From NCBI RefSeq assembly GCF_000173735.1, contig NZ_ACCB01000037.1:1-41200 (forward strand): a DNA stretch of 41,200 nucleotides. The letters run 5' to 3'. Source of the DNA: Yersinia aldovae ATCC 35236 (lineage in GTDB: Bacteria; Pseudomonadota; Gammaproteobacteria; Enterobacterales; Enterobacteriaceae). Each line of letters opens with the position of its first letter. Within the stretch, counting starts at the first letter, position 1. Under the pieces are notes generated by a model, which saw only the letters and a program-made list of their open reading frames with translations, had not been told where the DNA came from and did not search any database. Below, one piece after another: positions 28,000 to 38,292 of this stretch. A program made the translations under genes and the position numbers.

Positions 28000-28254
28000 T
28001 TAAAGCGTTTTATCCTCATCCATCTGTTGCAATTTATTTTTGTACGACTTCACTTTCTGGCGTTTCTTCATCCAAATAGAAAATGATACGACGAAAATTC
28101 CGCCTGCCAGGGTTAATACTCCTAATTCATGCTGATAAAACAGCATAATAACGAAATAGAGAGCAGAAATAATTGCTACCCATTTAGCCGAATGACCAAT
28201 AGAGCTTTTTTCGTCAGTCAAACGGCGGATACTCTCTTCTTCACTGATCCCCAT
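28000..28254 (-). CDS. Two-helix membrane protein of unknown function
   Basis: An 84-residue product with two hydrophobic segments (WVAIISALYFVIMLFYQ, about residues 25-41, and GVLTLAGGIFVVSFSIWM, about 45-62), and charged cytoplasmic tails rich in Lys and Glu. AAGGAGG, 7 bases before the ATG, is a near-perfect ribosome binding site, which supports a real gene. I do not recognise the family. It follows the large glucan synthase gene on the same strand with a 160-base gap. Confidence 0.75.
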   Translation of the reverse strand: MGISEEESIRRLTDEKSSIGHSAKWVAIISALYFVIMLFYQHELGVLTLAGGIFVVSFSIWMKKRQKVKSYKNKLQQMDEDKTL

Positions 28255-28370
28255 ACTTAATCCTCCTTGTTGGCGAAACTTTATCTTCTCAATTCTCTTG
28301 GTTAATTGTCTCTATAATATTGGGGCAGTTGCATGATAATTCAACATATTTTTTAGCTTTATTTTATACA

Positions 28371-28400
28371 GTCGGGATAACTCTGATTGACTATCCCGAC
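28371..28400. terminator. Inverted repeat just downstream of the glucan synthase gene
   Basis: GTCGGGATA and TATCCCGAC form a perfect 9-bp stem with a 12-base loop, 14 bases after the stop codon of the minus-strand gene at 28415. No T-tract follows, so termination is only suspected. Confidence 0.5.
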
Positions 28401-28414
28401 CAAGCCGATACGTA

Positions 28415-31400
28415 CTACAAAGTAATAATCAATTCATACTCACCGCCATCCAGCGCTACCCGTAACTCATTGGGTTGAGATGGAATAACGGAGCCATTCA
28501 GTGTGACGGCGCTAATCCCCTGCCCTCGTTCAGCAGGGCTTTCGACGCGAATAACATAGCGGGTGTTCTCCAGATTAACCGTCGCCTCAAAACCAGGCCA
28601 ACTGGCGGGAATACAAGGATTAAGTACCAGTTCTTTTCCCTCACGGCGAATACCCAGAATGCCTTCAATCCCCGCACGATGCATCCAGCCAGCAGAGCCG
28701 GTATACCAAGTCCAGCCGCCGCGCCCGACATGAGGTGCCACCGAATATACATCGGCGGCAACCACATACGGCTCAACTTTGTAACGCGCGATTCCTGTTG
28801 CGGTATTACCATGATTGACCGGATTGAGTAATGCAAACAGCCGGTGGGCTTTATCTCCCTCCCCCAACGCCGCAAACGCTAAAATCGCCCACATAGCCGC
28901 ATGACTATATTGCCCACCGTTCTCCCTTAATCCCGGTGGATACCCTTTGATATAACCCGGATCATCCTGCGTTTTATCAAAAGGTGGGGTGAACAGTAAT
29001 GCTAAACCATCATCAGGGCGAATCAGATACTGCTCCAGCGAGGCCATCGCCTGCGCTCTTCGTTGCGAATCTGCACCACCGGATAGCACAGCCCATGACT
29101 GTGCTATCGAGTCAATCTGACATTCATCGCTGGCTTTAGAACCCAACCAAGTGCCGTTATCAAAGGTTGCACGACGATACCATTCACCATCCCATGCCTC
29201 ACGTTCCAGCGCGGCAATGACTGCCGTGAGGTGATCTTGCCATAGCTTAGCGCGACGGGGTTCACGTTCAACCGCCAGTGGGATAAACATTTTCAGCGTT
29301 TTCACCAACAACCAGCCCAGCCAAACACTTTCTCCTTTCCCCTCCTCACCGACCCGATTCATGCCATCATTCCAGTCGCCGGTGCCCATAAGTGGTAAGC
29401 CAAGTTCGCCGGTCAGTTCGATACATTGATCCAACCCTTTGACGCAGTGCTCAAACAACGAAGCACTCTCCTCTGCCACCAGCGGTTGGAAGAAAGCATC
29501 ATGCTCGCCCGGATGCAATATCGGCCCTTCAAGGAAGGGCACTATTTCATCCAACACCCCAGCATCACCGCTGGTAAGAATGTAAGTTGCGGTGGCGAAA
29601 GCGAGCCAAACCCGATCATCAGAAATACGCGTTCGCACCCCTTGCCCGGAATGGGGGAGCCACCAGTGCTGAACGTCGCCTTCGACAAACTGCCGTCCAG
29701 CAGCACGCAACAGATGATGGCGGGTAGTATCAGGCTGGGCAAAGGTCAGTGCCATACCATCTTGTAATTGATCACGAAAACCATATGCGCCACTGGCCTG
29801 ATAGAACGCAGATCGCGCCCAAACACGACATGCCAGCGTCTGGTAGAGCAGCCAACCATTGAGCATGATATCCATCTGCCGATCCGGTGTTTTCACCTGA
29901 AGGGTTTCCAATAGATTACGCCAGTAATCGGTGACCTCCGTCAGGACGGCATCTAAATCTGCATCGCGATAGCGCGTAATGAGATCCTGTGCTTTCATGA
30001 CAGTCGCGCACTGACCGATAAACCACACCACCTCGCGCTGCTCGCCCGCCGCCAGTTCTACCGTCAGTTGTAATGCACTGCACGGATCAAACCCGGCTCC
30101 CGTCACCCCAGATAGCGGCGTCTTACTCAACAGTGCGGCTGGGCCGCTGGTGTTACCATAATGGCCGAGAAATTCACTACGATCCGCCGTCCAGTGACTT
30201 TGCTGACCATTTAAATCGGCAAACGAGACTCTACCGGGGAAAGCGGTGCTCCACGGATTACGGGCCAGCATCGCACCTGTTGAATCATCCATCTCAGTGA
30301 TAATAAACGGCCCCGTAGCACCACGGGAGCTGGCCAGAACCCACTCCGCATAGGCCGTAACGGAGATTCTCCGCGGTTTATCCGACATATTGTGCAACGT
30401 CAGGCGAGATATCTTGATGGGATCAGCCAGCGGTACATATTGCAACAGCGATAAACCAATACCGTTGGCCTGATGTTCAAACCGGCTGTAGCCGTGACCG
30501 TGGCGGGCAATATACGTACCGCCATCACGAATCGGCTGCGCAGTAGCCCCCCACAGTTGGCCTGACTCTTCATCACGCAGATATAAACATTCACCACAAG
30601 GATCAATGACCGGATCGTTAAACCACGGAGTTATCTGATTTTCGCGACTATTTTCAGCCCAACTATAACCGCAGCCTTCGGCTGAAACCTGAAAACCAAA
30701 GGTCTGATTAGAAATAACATTTATCCACGGTGCCGGGGTATTCTCTCCGTCATTCAGGTAAGTCACATACTCCCGTCCATGCAGACCAAAACCCCCCAGC
30801 CCATTAAAGAACTCCAGATCATCCGGTAGGGGTAACAACGTTGCGGCTGAGGTATTGGCCGATTTAGCCAAGGTAAACGGCATTTTTCGATCGGGTGCCA
30901 GCGCCTTTTTATCCTGCGCCAATCGCCGTTTATCCGCGCTGAAGAGTCGCTTATCTGTGGCGAACCGTTTTTTGTCCGACCGAACTACTTTTTTATCCAG
31001 CGTGAACAACAGGTGATTAAGCTGATTGGCTAACCGGCCATAGCGGGCAGAAAGCACCACGCGCGCGACCGATTGCAACAAGGCGCGGGTATCGGCACTC
31101 ATTAAATCGGCGCGCAAGGCATAAGCCGAACCTTGCCTTAGTTCATCCCCCATACGTGGCCGCGACTGGCTACTGCGTACCGCCGTTTCAATGGCAATTT
31201 GTAAATCCTGTACATAAGAGGATGCCCGCTCATTGATGATAACCAGATCAACCGCCAGACGCTTCATGCCCCAGTATTCATGCGCGCGCAGTAGCTGCCG
31301 CACCTGCTCGATATCTTCAATATCATCAATACGTATTAAAACGATAGGCAGGTCGCCAGAGATTGATTGCGCCCATAGCTCGGACTGAACACCAGCACCA

Positions 31401-34400
31401 CGTATAATCGTTGCCGAAGGCGAACGGAAGCGGGAGTCGGCATACAAGATAGGGGCGGCCAGTTGTTGAAAATCGGCCGCTTCATCGGCTTTAATTTCCA
31501 GATGGCGCAATTGCACCTGTGCCTGTGTCCACGCCAGTGTTTTGGCCCGATCATAAGCACTGCGATCGCGGTGTTTATCCACCATATCCAGCAACGCTTC
31601 TTTTGATGATGCAATCAGCGTCCAGAAAGAAACCGTCACCGTCTTTCCGGCCGGAACCAACAGGCTTTGGCGCAGCGCGAATATCGGGTCTAACACCGTG
31701 CCAACAGTATTAGATAAGTCCTTTCCTACCTGCATGGCAGCAGATGTTGCCACCCGGTTACCACGGCCAATAAATTTGGCGCGATCTGATTCATATTGCA
31801 ATTCACGCACCGCCAGGCCTTCAGCCACGCAGAAATGCGCCGCCCAGATTTCAGGCTCCTGCGCTGTCCGTGGACGGCGGGTCGCAATTAATGCGCCCAG
31901 CTCGGGTAGAAACTCCGTGACCACAAACATTTTGGCAAATGCCGGATGAGCGTTGTCGGTTGATGGTGCGGTGAGTACCACCTCAGCATACGAGGTCAGT
32001 TCAATCTCACGGGCGCGGCGACCGGTGTTGAGCAATGAGATGCGCCGCACTTCACCATCATCTTCGCTGGATATCAGCACATTCATGGTACTGGTTAAGG
32101 TACCGTCGCGGCAGATAAATTCAGCATGATCCTCACCAAAGACAACCTCACGATGCGCATTCTCACTGGCCGCTAATTGCGATCCCGCAGACCAGCTACG
32201 GCCACTGCGTAAATCGCGTAAGAAAATAAATGAGCCGTAATCATCACAAGTCACATCCTCCTGCCAACGGGTCACCGCCACATCTAACCAGCGGCTATAA
32301 CCCGCGCCAGCAGAGGTCAACATCACGGCATAGCGGCCATTGGAGAGCAGATGGGTAATCGGTGCCACGGCAACCGGCGATGACAGGCGACGTAGCGTCG
32401 GTAGAGCACTGTCAGCGACCGTGGAAAGCAGGACTTCTTCAGTGCGTGGATAGCTAATGGCGACGTTGCGCGGCATCCGTTCCTGCAACAACAATTCGCA
32501 GGCTTGAATCATCGGTTCATGATGAAAGCGATTACGCATCCGCCCCTGATGCAACGTGTTGGCAATAGCCACAATGGTCATGCCCTGATGATGTGCCATA
32601 TAATTACGCACAATCACCATCTGCTCATTTTCCGGCAAACGTGAACGGGTAAAATCAAGAGCCTCATAAAAGCCATAACGCCCCAATGCGCCCATTTCGG
32701 CAAGCCGCTCATAATTTCTTAGTGCGCCATGCGGATCAATCATCGTTGCCAACCCAGTGGCATAAGGTGCAATCACGGTATTTTCTGACAACCCGCGCTT
32801 CAGCCCCAAGCCTGGTACACCAAAGTTAGAATATTGGTAGGTAAACTCGATATCACGCGCACTGTATGCTGACTCAGAGATCCCCCACGGGATATTTAAA
32901 CTACGCCCATAAGCCTGTTGGCGCTCAACAACTAACTGGTTGGTTTGCTCCAGTAAACTGCCCGCCGGTGCACGCATTACCAGTGACGGCATCAAATATT
33001 CAAACATCGAGCCAGACCATGAAATCAAGGCTGCGCCGTGGCCAATCGGTGTGGCAGCCCGCCCTAAGCGAAACCAATGGCGGGTCGGGACATCACCTTT
33101 GGCAATAGCAAATAAGCTGGCAAGACGGGCCTCGGAAGCCAGTAAGTCGTAACAGCTCGGATCGAGGCTGTTATCCACCAGTGAATAACCGATGGACAAC
33201 AGCTTGCGTTCAGCATCAAGCAGGAAAGCGAAATCCATTGCCAACGCCATATGACGCGATTCAGCAGCCAGTTTCAGCAATCGGTTATTGACCTGCTCTT
33301 GTATCTCTTGAGTCAGTTGCTGGTCATATTCATGTTCAGCCGCAGCCAGATTCAACGCCTCAATCCAATAGCTCAGATCAATAAATGCGTTATCTTCAAT
33401 CGAACGGGCAACGCCATGTACCATCGCTGATGCCTTGACCAGTAGCGGCTTTAGCGTCAGTGGCAGCATTTCTGCATCACTCACACTTTTTAAATCCATG
33501 CGTATTTGTTCCAATACCGCCCAGAGTTTGCGCTTAAAATCTTTATCTCCGGCAGGTAAGTGTCGAAATGCCTCCTCGGCCAACAACAGGTTATCCATCA
33601 ACCCGTTTGCGCCATTGGCAGCCAGGGGTTGTGTCACCCACTCCTCGCAGGTATTGGCCAGCACAATTAAATGACCGGCGAGATTTCCACTGTCAACGGA
33701 TGAAACATAAGCCGGTTCCAGCGCACGCAGGTCTTGTGTGTCATACCAGTTAAAGAAATGCCCTCTGAAACGAGCCAGTTTATTCATTGCCTCAACGGTG
33801 GCTTCGAGCCGCACCAATGTACGATAGGTGCCAGCCCAGCCAAAATCACGTGCAGCCACGGTCGAGAGAATGTAAAGCCCAATATTGGTAGGCGATGTGC
33901 GGTGCGCCACCACCGGTTTTGGATCTTCCTGAAAGTTGTCCGGTGGCAACAGGTTTTCGCCAGGAGTCACAAAAGTTTCGAAGAAACGCCAGGTGCGGCG
34001 GGCAATCAGACGTAACTCAGGAATATCGTCCTCCGTCATTGAGTTACGTCGTGCAACCTGACGGGAACGACTGACCCAGAGTGCAATTGCCGGGGCAAAT
34101 AACCACAATGCTGCAAACGGCAGAATCAGCGGCCACGCGGTAGGAGAACCCCTTAAAGCGATGGCCGCCATCAGTAAACCAAAGAGTGTACCACCGGCCA
34201 TATGACGATAAAAACCAGCTAATCCGGGGCGCGGTTTACCCGCAGATTGGGCTGCGGTGGTCCATTCCAGCAAATGGCGATGCGTGATAAACAGGCGAAT
34301 CAGTGTGCGGCCAATCGCATCTGCCATCTGCCAGGCATGATCGGCTAAAAAAACCACGGAAAGCAGCGTTTGGTTGCCTGCCCGTTTAACGTCATCCAAT

Positions 34401-37027
34401 AAGGCACGCAGATGGTTGCTAAGGCGAATATTCGGGGCAGGCCATAAAGAACACAACACGGGCAAGAAGAAGGGGATTGCTATCAACAAGATAACCAGCA
34501 ACACCCCACACCACGCAACGGGCATAGGTAACAACCAACTGATCCCCAGCAAAAGCAGTATTAGGGGAGCAATCAATGAACGCCGCAAGTTATCGACCAT
34601 TTTCCAGCGGCCCAGCAGCGGAACCGCTTTACTGTCTTTGGTGCTGCTGACCACCCAACGGAGTAACTGCCAATCGCCACGGGTCCAACGATGCTGGCGT
34701 TTGGTCACAACATCGTAACGGGCTGGCGACTCTTCAACCACTTCGATATCAGAGGCTAAACCCGCACGAGCAAATATGCCCTCAAACAGGTCGTGGCTGA
34801 GTAGGGTATTTTCCGGCACCCTACCGGCCATTGACGCTTCAAATGCATCGACATCATAGATCCCTTTGCCGGTATAAGAGCCTTCGCCAAACATATCCTG
34901 ATAAACATCTGAAACGGCGGCAGCGTAAGGGTCCATACCACCTGGGCCTGAGAATACCCGTTGATACCGCGACCCTCCCTTCCCCGTCGGTAGCGCCAGT
35001 GTGACTCGGGGCTGAAGAATGCCATAACCATCAATAACCCGTTGTTTATCTGCGCTAAAACGTGGCTGGTTGAGCGGATGTGCCATTTTACCGATCAGGC
35101 GAATAACCGCATCTCGCGCAAGACGAGTATCGGCATCTAACGTGATGACATAGCGCACATCAGCAGGCACCTGTGGCTCACCGGCGGCGGTGGCAATAAA
35201 CGAGGTGTCTGTCGCCCCGCGCAACAAGCGATTTAACTCATGCAACTTCCCTCGCTTGCGTTCCCACCCCATCCAGCGATTTTCGCTCTCATTAAACATA
35301 CGCTGGCGGTATAACAACAGAAAACGCGGGCCTGCTGAACCGGAACCATATCGTTGATTCAGTGCTGAAATAGCCTCTGCGGCAATCTCCAGCAACAGGC
35401 TATCACTCGGTAATACTTGTTGATCGGCATCAACGCCATCTAACAGTAACGCAAAGGTCAACGAGCCACCCGCGCCGGATAAATGATGAACCTCTAGCTG
35501 CTCGATTTGCTCCAGTAATTCGGTTTTTCCGGTGAGTAACGTAGGGACTACCACTAATGTGCGCAGCTCTTCCGGTACACCCTGGGTTAACTCCAGCCCC
35601 GGTAAAATCGTGGCGCCAAAGCTCCATGTGATAACCCGGTTAACCCATGCGGTGGCCACTTCGGTCGCAGGTAAGAACCCTATCACGGCAAATAAGATCC
35701 ACCAGCCCATCGCCAGACCGGGGAAGGAGAGCAGCCACAAAGCCAATGCCAGTAAAGCGCTGGTCACCAGTAGAATAGCGCCGATATAGCCGCCAATTCC
35801 CAGCCGAACACTCAAACGGCTGAACCATAAACGGGCTGAAGGGCTGAATCTGAGCTGGTTTTCTAATTCACGCCTTCCGGCACCAATTAGGTGGTAGCCG
35901 GGATCACGACAGCGCTCAACATTTTCCGCAGTAACAGTTGCTGCGGCCTGCTGCGCCGCCTGCAAAGCATATTCAGTCACCTCCAGCTCAGTGAACGTTG
36001 AGCCACGGCATAGTTGCTCAATGGCGCTGCGATATAAATTACGGGTTTGAAAATCCATACGGGCGAAAGTGCCCTGCTGCCGCAGACATGCATCCACCAA
36101 ACTGACACTCTCGAACAAATCAGCCCAGTCAATATCAGAGATCACACGCATACTGGTGATGACATTTCGCACCGAAACATTAGATGCCCCCTGGCGTAAT
36201 TGCGCCTGTTGCACCACCTCACTGACGGTCACGCCCTGTAACTTCAGCCGATCCTCCAGCCACCCGAGCGCCGGTGTGGTACTGGGGTCTTGATCCCGCA
36301 GACTTTTCGCCAGATGGGAAGCAAACGGCACAGAAAGCGGCTCACTGGAATGCATAACGTCGTCAGGTTTCAACGCTAACGGATTGCCGCCAGCACTCAG
36401 TAAACGAGCCGCTAATGCTTCGGCATCCATACGCGCTTTACGGCCCAGCATTATCTGATCCGCTAATCGGCGCAAATTTTCGATAAGCACGATACGCAGA
36501 GTAATCGCCACCGCCCACAGTTCACCTATCGTCAGCGGTTGAACACGCTGATAAGCCATGATGAAGCGACACAAAACTTCAGGATCAAGATGGCTGTCGG
36601 TATGTGCCACAAATGCCCAGGTAATGCCAAATACCCGTGGGTAACCGGCAAATGGCCCGTCTGCCAGTTTCGGTAACTGACGGTAATAGCCCGGTGGCAA
36701 GTCATCACGGATCTCGCGAATTTGCTCTTCAACCAGATGATAATTATCCAACAGCCACTCAGCGGCGGGAACAACCGTCCGCCCCCTTTCTAACTCTGTG
36801 GCACTGGCCCGATATGCCGTCAATAATCTATCGGCGTTATTACTCAGCCGTGTATGTAAGGTAGATACTTTGGGTGGCTGGGCCGTGACTGACTGTGCTC
36901 TGGCAAGGCTTTCGGCGTGCTGCTCTAACCGTTCGACACTGAACAGCTCTTCTCTTACCGGAGCAGAATCGTGCCAGGGTGCCGCACTCTTGCGCGGTCC
37001 GAGGATAGCCTGTAGCAATGATTTCAT
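28415..37027 (-). CDS. NdvB/ChvB-type cyclic beta-1,2-glucan synthase (GT84 + GH94-like)
   Basis: An inner-membrane protein of 2870 residues, the size of rhizobial NdvB and Brucella Cgs, which build and cyclise periplasmic beta-1,2-glucan from UDP-glucose. A soluble N-terminal region (1-405) is followed by two membrane helices (about 410-458), the GT84 domain with DADTR (631-635) and QHRW (778-781), four more helices (about 812-862 and 942-984), a glycoamylase-like domain (about 1020-1550), and a C-terminal GH94/phosphorylase-like domain with GDWNDGMN, catalytic Asp2554. Six tandem charged heptads lie at 2011-2052. GAAAGG precedes the ATG. It stands alone on its strand. In Enterobacterales osmoregulated glucans usually come from OpgGH, so this is a distinct second system. 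Confidence 0.92.
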   Translation of the reverse strand: MKSLLQAILGPRKSAAPWHDSAPVREELFSVERLEQHAESLARAQSVTAQPPKVSTLHTRLSNNADRLLTAYRASATELERGRTVVPAAEWLLDNYHLVEEQIREIRDDLPPGYYRQLPKLADGPFAGYPRVFGITWAFVAHTDSHLDPEVLCRFIMAYQRVQPLTIGELWAVAITLRIVLIENLRRLADQIMLGRKARMDAEALAARLLSAGGNPLALKPDDVMHSSEPLSVPFASHLAKSLRDQDPSTTPALGWLEDRLKLQGVTVSEVVQQAQLRQGASNVSVRNVITSMRVISDIDWADLFESVSLVDACLRQQGTFARMDFQTRNLYRSAIEQLCRGSTFTELEVTEYALQAAQQAAATVTAENVERCRDPGYHLIGAGRRELENQLRFSPSARLWFSRLSVRLGIGGYIGAILLVTSALLALALWLLSFPGLAMGWWILFAVIGFLPATEVATAWVNRVITWSFGATILPGLELTQGVPEELRTLVVVPTLLTGKTELLEQIEQLEVHHLSGAGGSLTFALLLDGVDADQQVLPSDSLLLEIAAEAISALNQRYGSGSAGPRFLLLYRQRMFNESENRWMGWERKRGKLHELNRLLRGATDTSFIATAAGEPQVPADVRYVITLDADTRLARDAVIRLIGKMAHPLNQPRFSADKQRVIDGYGILQPRVTLALPTGKGGSRYQRVFSGPGGMDPYAAAVSDVYQDMFGEGSYTGKGIYDVDAFEASMAGRVPENTLLSHDLFEGIFARAGLASDIEVVEESPARYDVVTKRQHRWTRGDWQLLRWVVSSTKDSKAVPLLGRWKMVDNLRRSLIAPLILLLLGISWLLPMPVAWCGVLLVILLIAIPFFLPVLCSLWPAPNIRLSNHLRALLDDVKRAGNQTLLSVVFLADHAWQMADAIGRTLIRLFITHRHLLEWTTAAQSAGKPRPGLAGFYRHMAGGTLFGLLMAAIALRGSPTAWPLILPFAALWLFAPAIALWVSRSRQVARRNSMTEDDIPELRLIARRTWRFFETFVTPGENLLPPDNFQEDPKPVVAHRTSPTNIGLYILSTVAARDFGWAGTYRTLVRLEATVEAMNKLARFRGHFFNWYDTQDLRALEPAYVSSVDSGNLAGHLIVLANTCEEWVTQPLAANGANGLMDNLLLAEEAFRHLPAGDKDFKRKLWAVLEQIRMDLKSVSDAEMLPLTLKPLLVKASAMVHGVARSIEDNAFIDLSYWIEALNLAAAEHEYDQQLTQEIQEQVNNRLLKLAAESRHMALAMDFAFLLDAERKLLSIGYSLVDNSLDPSCYDLLASEARLASLFAIAKGDVPTRHWFRLGRAATPIGHGAALISWSGSMFEYLMPSLVMRAPAGSLLEQTNQLVVERQQAYGRSLNIPWGISESAYSARDIEFTYQYSNFGVPGLGLKRGLSENTVIAPYATGLATMIDPHGALRNYERLAEMGALGRYGFYEALDFTRSRLPENEQMVIVRNYMAHHQGMTIVAIANTLHQGRMRNRFHHEPMIQACELLLQERMPRNVAISYPRTEEVLLSTVADSALPTLRRLSSPVAVAPITHLLSNGRYAVMLTSAGAGYSRWLDVAVTRWQEDVTCDDYGSFIFLRDLRSGRSWSAGSQLAASENAHREVVFGEDHAEFICRDGTLTSTMNVLISSEDDGEVRRISLLNTGRRAREIELTSYAEVVLTAPSTDNAHPAFAKMFVVTEFLPELGALIATRRPRTAQEPEIWAAHFCVAEGLAVRELQYESDRAKFIGRGNRVATSAAMQVGKDLSNTVGTVLDPIFALRQSLLVPAGKTVTVSFWTLIASSKEALLDMVDKHRDRSAYDRAKTLAWTQAQVQLRHLEIKADEAADFQQLAAPILYADSRFRSPSATIIRGAGVQSELWAQSISGDLPIVLIRIDDIEDIEQVRQLLRAHEYWGMKRLAVDLVIINERASSYVQDLQIAIETAVRSSQSRPRMGDELRQGSAYALRADLMSADTRALLQSVARVVLSARYGRLANQLNHLLFTLDKKVVRSDKKRFATDKRLFSADKRRLAQDKKALAPDRKMPFTLAKSANTSAATLLPLPDDLEFFNGLGGFGLHGREYVTYLNDGENTPAPWINVISNQTFGFQVSAEGCGYSWAENSRENQITPWFNDPVIDPCGECLYLRDEESGQLWGATAQPIRDGGTYIARHGHGYSRFEHQANGIGLSLLQYVPLADPIKISRLTLHNMSDKPRRISVTAYAEWVLASSRGATGPFIITEMDDSTGAMLARNPWSTAFPGRVSFADLNGQQSHWTADRSEFLGHYGNTSGPAALLSKTPLSGVTGAGFDPCSALQLTVELAAGEQREVVWFIGQCATVMKAQDLITRYRDADLDAVLTEVTDYWRNLLETLQVKTPDRQMDIMLNGWLLYQTLACRVWARSAFYQASGAYGFRDQLQDGMALTFAQPDTTRHHLLRAAGRQFVEGDVQHWWLPHSGQGVRTRISDDRVWLAFATATYILTSGDAGVLDEIVPFLEGPILHPGEHDAFFQPLVAEESASLFEHCVKGLDQCIELTGELGLPLMGTGDWNDGMNRVGEEGKGESVWLGWLLVKTLKMFIPLAVEREPRRAKLWQDHLTAVIAALEREAWDGEWYRRATFDNGTWLGSKASDECQIDSIAQSWAVLSGGADSQRRAQAMASLEQYLIRPDDGLALLFTPPFDKTQDDPGYIKGYPPGLRENGGQYSHAAMWAILAFAALGEGDKAHRLFALLNPVNHGNTATGIARYKVEPYVVAADVYSVAPHVGRGGWTWYTGSAGWMHRAGIEGILGIRREGKELVLNPCIPASWPGFEATVNLENTRYVIRVESPAERGQGISAVTLNGSVIPSQPNELRVALDGGEYELIITL
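30872..30997 (-). repeat. Six tandem 21-base units encoding a charged heptad repeat
   Basis: Inside the glucan synthase gene the Asp codon recurs exactly every 21 bases (30997, 30976, 30955, 30934, 30913, 30892). The units read DKKVVRS, DKKRFAT, DKRLFSA, DKRRLAQ, DKKALAP and DRKMPFT. They lie between a helical segment and the C-terminal carbohydrate domains, as a basic linker. Codon differences between copies show that the repeat is not brand new. Confidence 0.9.
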
Positions 37028-37476
37028 AGATAACCTTTCTGGTCGGGTTGCTCAAACAGTCTTAGGGCAATCTGCATAACAAAAAGTCAGGGATAGCGTG
37101 AGAAAAGCGCATCCAGATGAGCCTCAGGTATGTTTCCTGAGCCGTGCGAGCCGCGTGACATTGAACAGAAAACACCCTAGTAGGCTGAATGCTGCCAAAG
37201 TGCAGAATGAAGGTGAAAAGCAAAAGCCTGATACGCCAAAGCGTTCAGTCAAAAATGAGGCGAGTAAAGGCTGACAATACGCAATAAGCATACGACAGCA
37301 AAAAAGCTGAATAATATTAAATATAGCCTAAAAGAGAAATTATGGATCAGGGCGCGAGATGAGAGAGATAAATCAGAAGGTTGCAGCAGCAGCTAGCATA
37401 GAAAATAAATACCTGTTACCTGGTCATATGACACCGACCGCAGGTATTCACCCCATACTTTCAGTGACTCAGTATC
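37028..37476. other. Gap between ycgR and the glucan synthase gene
   Basis: These 449 bases hold the upstream region of the glucan synthase gene. There is a hairpin CTCAGG/CCTGAG (37123-37128, 37136-37141) about 100 bases before its start, and the ycgR terminator candidate. I found no credible gene, Rho-independent terminator with T-tract in the middle, or named regulator site. Confidence 0.5.
37408..37448 (-). terminator. Candidate terminator of ycgR
   Basis: AATACCTG and CAGGTATT form an 8-bp stem that encloses a smaller dyad (GTCATATGAC, 37423-37432). On the minus strand it runs into TATTTATTTTCT. It lies 29 bases after the ycgR stop. Confidence 0.5.
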
Positions 37477-38217
37477 TTACTGAAATTTTCGCGCTTTGGC
37501 CGTTTGCTGTTTTTCCAGTTCAAAAATAGCACGTTGTAACCCTTTTTCCTGAATAGGACTTAAGCGAGGGAATTTAAAACTCAAACGTTGCACGGTGAGG
37601 GTTTCACCTTTGTTATTTACCACGTGTTTATCAATGGCTCGGATAAATTGCAGATCCACTTTAAAAATACCAAAACCACATAAATCTACCGAAACATCAC
37701 ACAGAATACTGCACCCCTGGAGTGGGAACTCACTGCCTTTCGCGGCATACAACCCCATGCCTCCCAGAGAGATATCAGCCAGTGTATAAGAGAACTTACT
37801 GCCATCAGCAAATTTCCCAGTGCAATAATACGCAGGCCATTGCGGTATATTGACGCGGAAATATTCCCGCCGCTGAATGAAATAGAGCTGATCCGGAATC
37901 GCCGTGCTAAAAGCAGGCAATGATAAATATTGAATATCTTTCAGTGCATTACAAATAAACTCAATTTTGGCACCGGTAGGTTCGGCAATGATGGTGAGCT
38001 GTTGTGCTGCCAACGCTAATATGTTTTCATGTTCCACACTGCCAAAATCAAAAATAAATTGATTAGCCTCAGGCAGCACATCCAGAATACGGCTAATAAA
38101 CTGCCCGCGAGCATGGACGACCATCACTGCCGTATCATTCTTCTTTAAATCGCGAAGAATTGCACAGATAGCTAATTTATTCGTTTTAACAAAGTTCTCT
38201 TTAGACGTTTCGCTCAT
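37477..38217 (-). CDS. ycgR: YcgR, c-di-GMP-responsive flagellar brake protein
   Basis: YcgR binds cyclic di-GMP through its PilZ domain and slows flagellar rotation by acting on the motor. The product has an N-terminal YcgR domain (about 1-110) and a PilZ domain with RxxxR as Arg117-Arg121 (QRREYFRVN) and the DxSxxG motif Asp148-Ser150-Gly153 (ADISLGGMG). Length is 246 residues against 244 in E. coli. GGGGATT is the ribosome binding site. A consensus-like sigma-28 promoter is about 80 bases upstream, so it belongs to the late flagellar class although no flagellar gene is nearby. Confidence 0.95.
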   Translation of the reverse strand: MSETSKENFVKTNKLAICAILRDLKKNDTAVMVVHARGQFISRILDVLPEANQFIFDFGSVEHENILALAAQQLTIIAEPTGAKIEFICNALKDIQYLSLPAFSTAIPDQLYFIQRREYFRVNIPQWPAYYCTGKFADGSKFSYTLADISLGGMGLYAAKGSEFPLQGCSILCDVSVDLCGFGIFKVDLQFIRAIDKHVVNNKGETLTVQRLSFKFPRLSPIQEKGLQRAIFELEKQQTAKARKFQ

Positions 38218-38292
38218 CTGCCAATCCCCATCTTTAATTTATCGCTCTGGCAAGCCAGATTATTATCAAAATGAACAGAAATAGTAACGGTG

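Noticed and set aside
28475-28831. Frames of 113 to 125 codons within the glucan synthase gene on both strands
   Set aside because: They overlap conserved GH94-like sequence and lack start signals; long genes produce such frames by chance.
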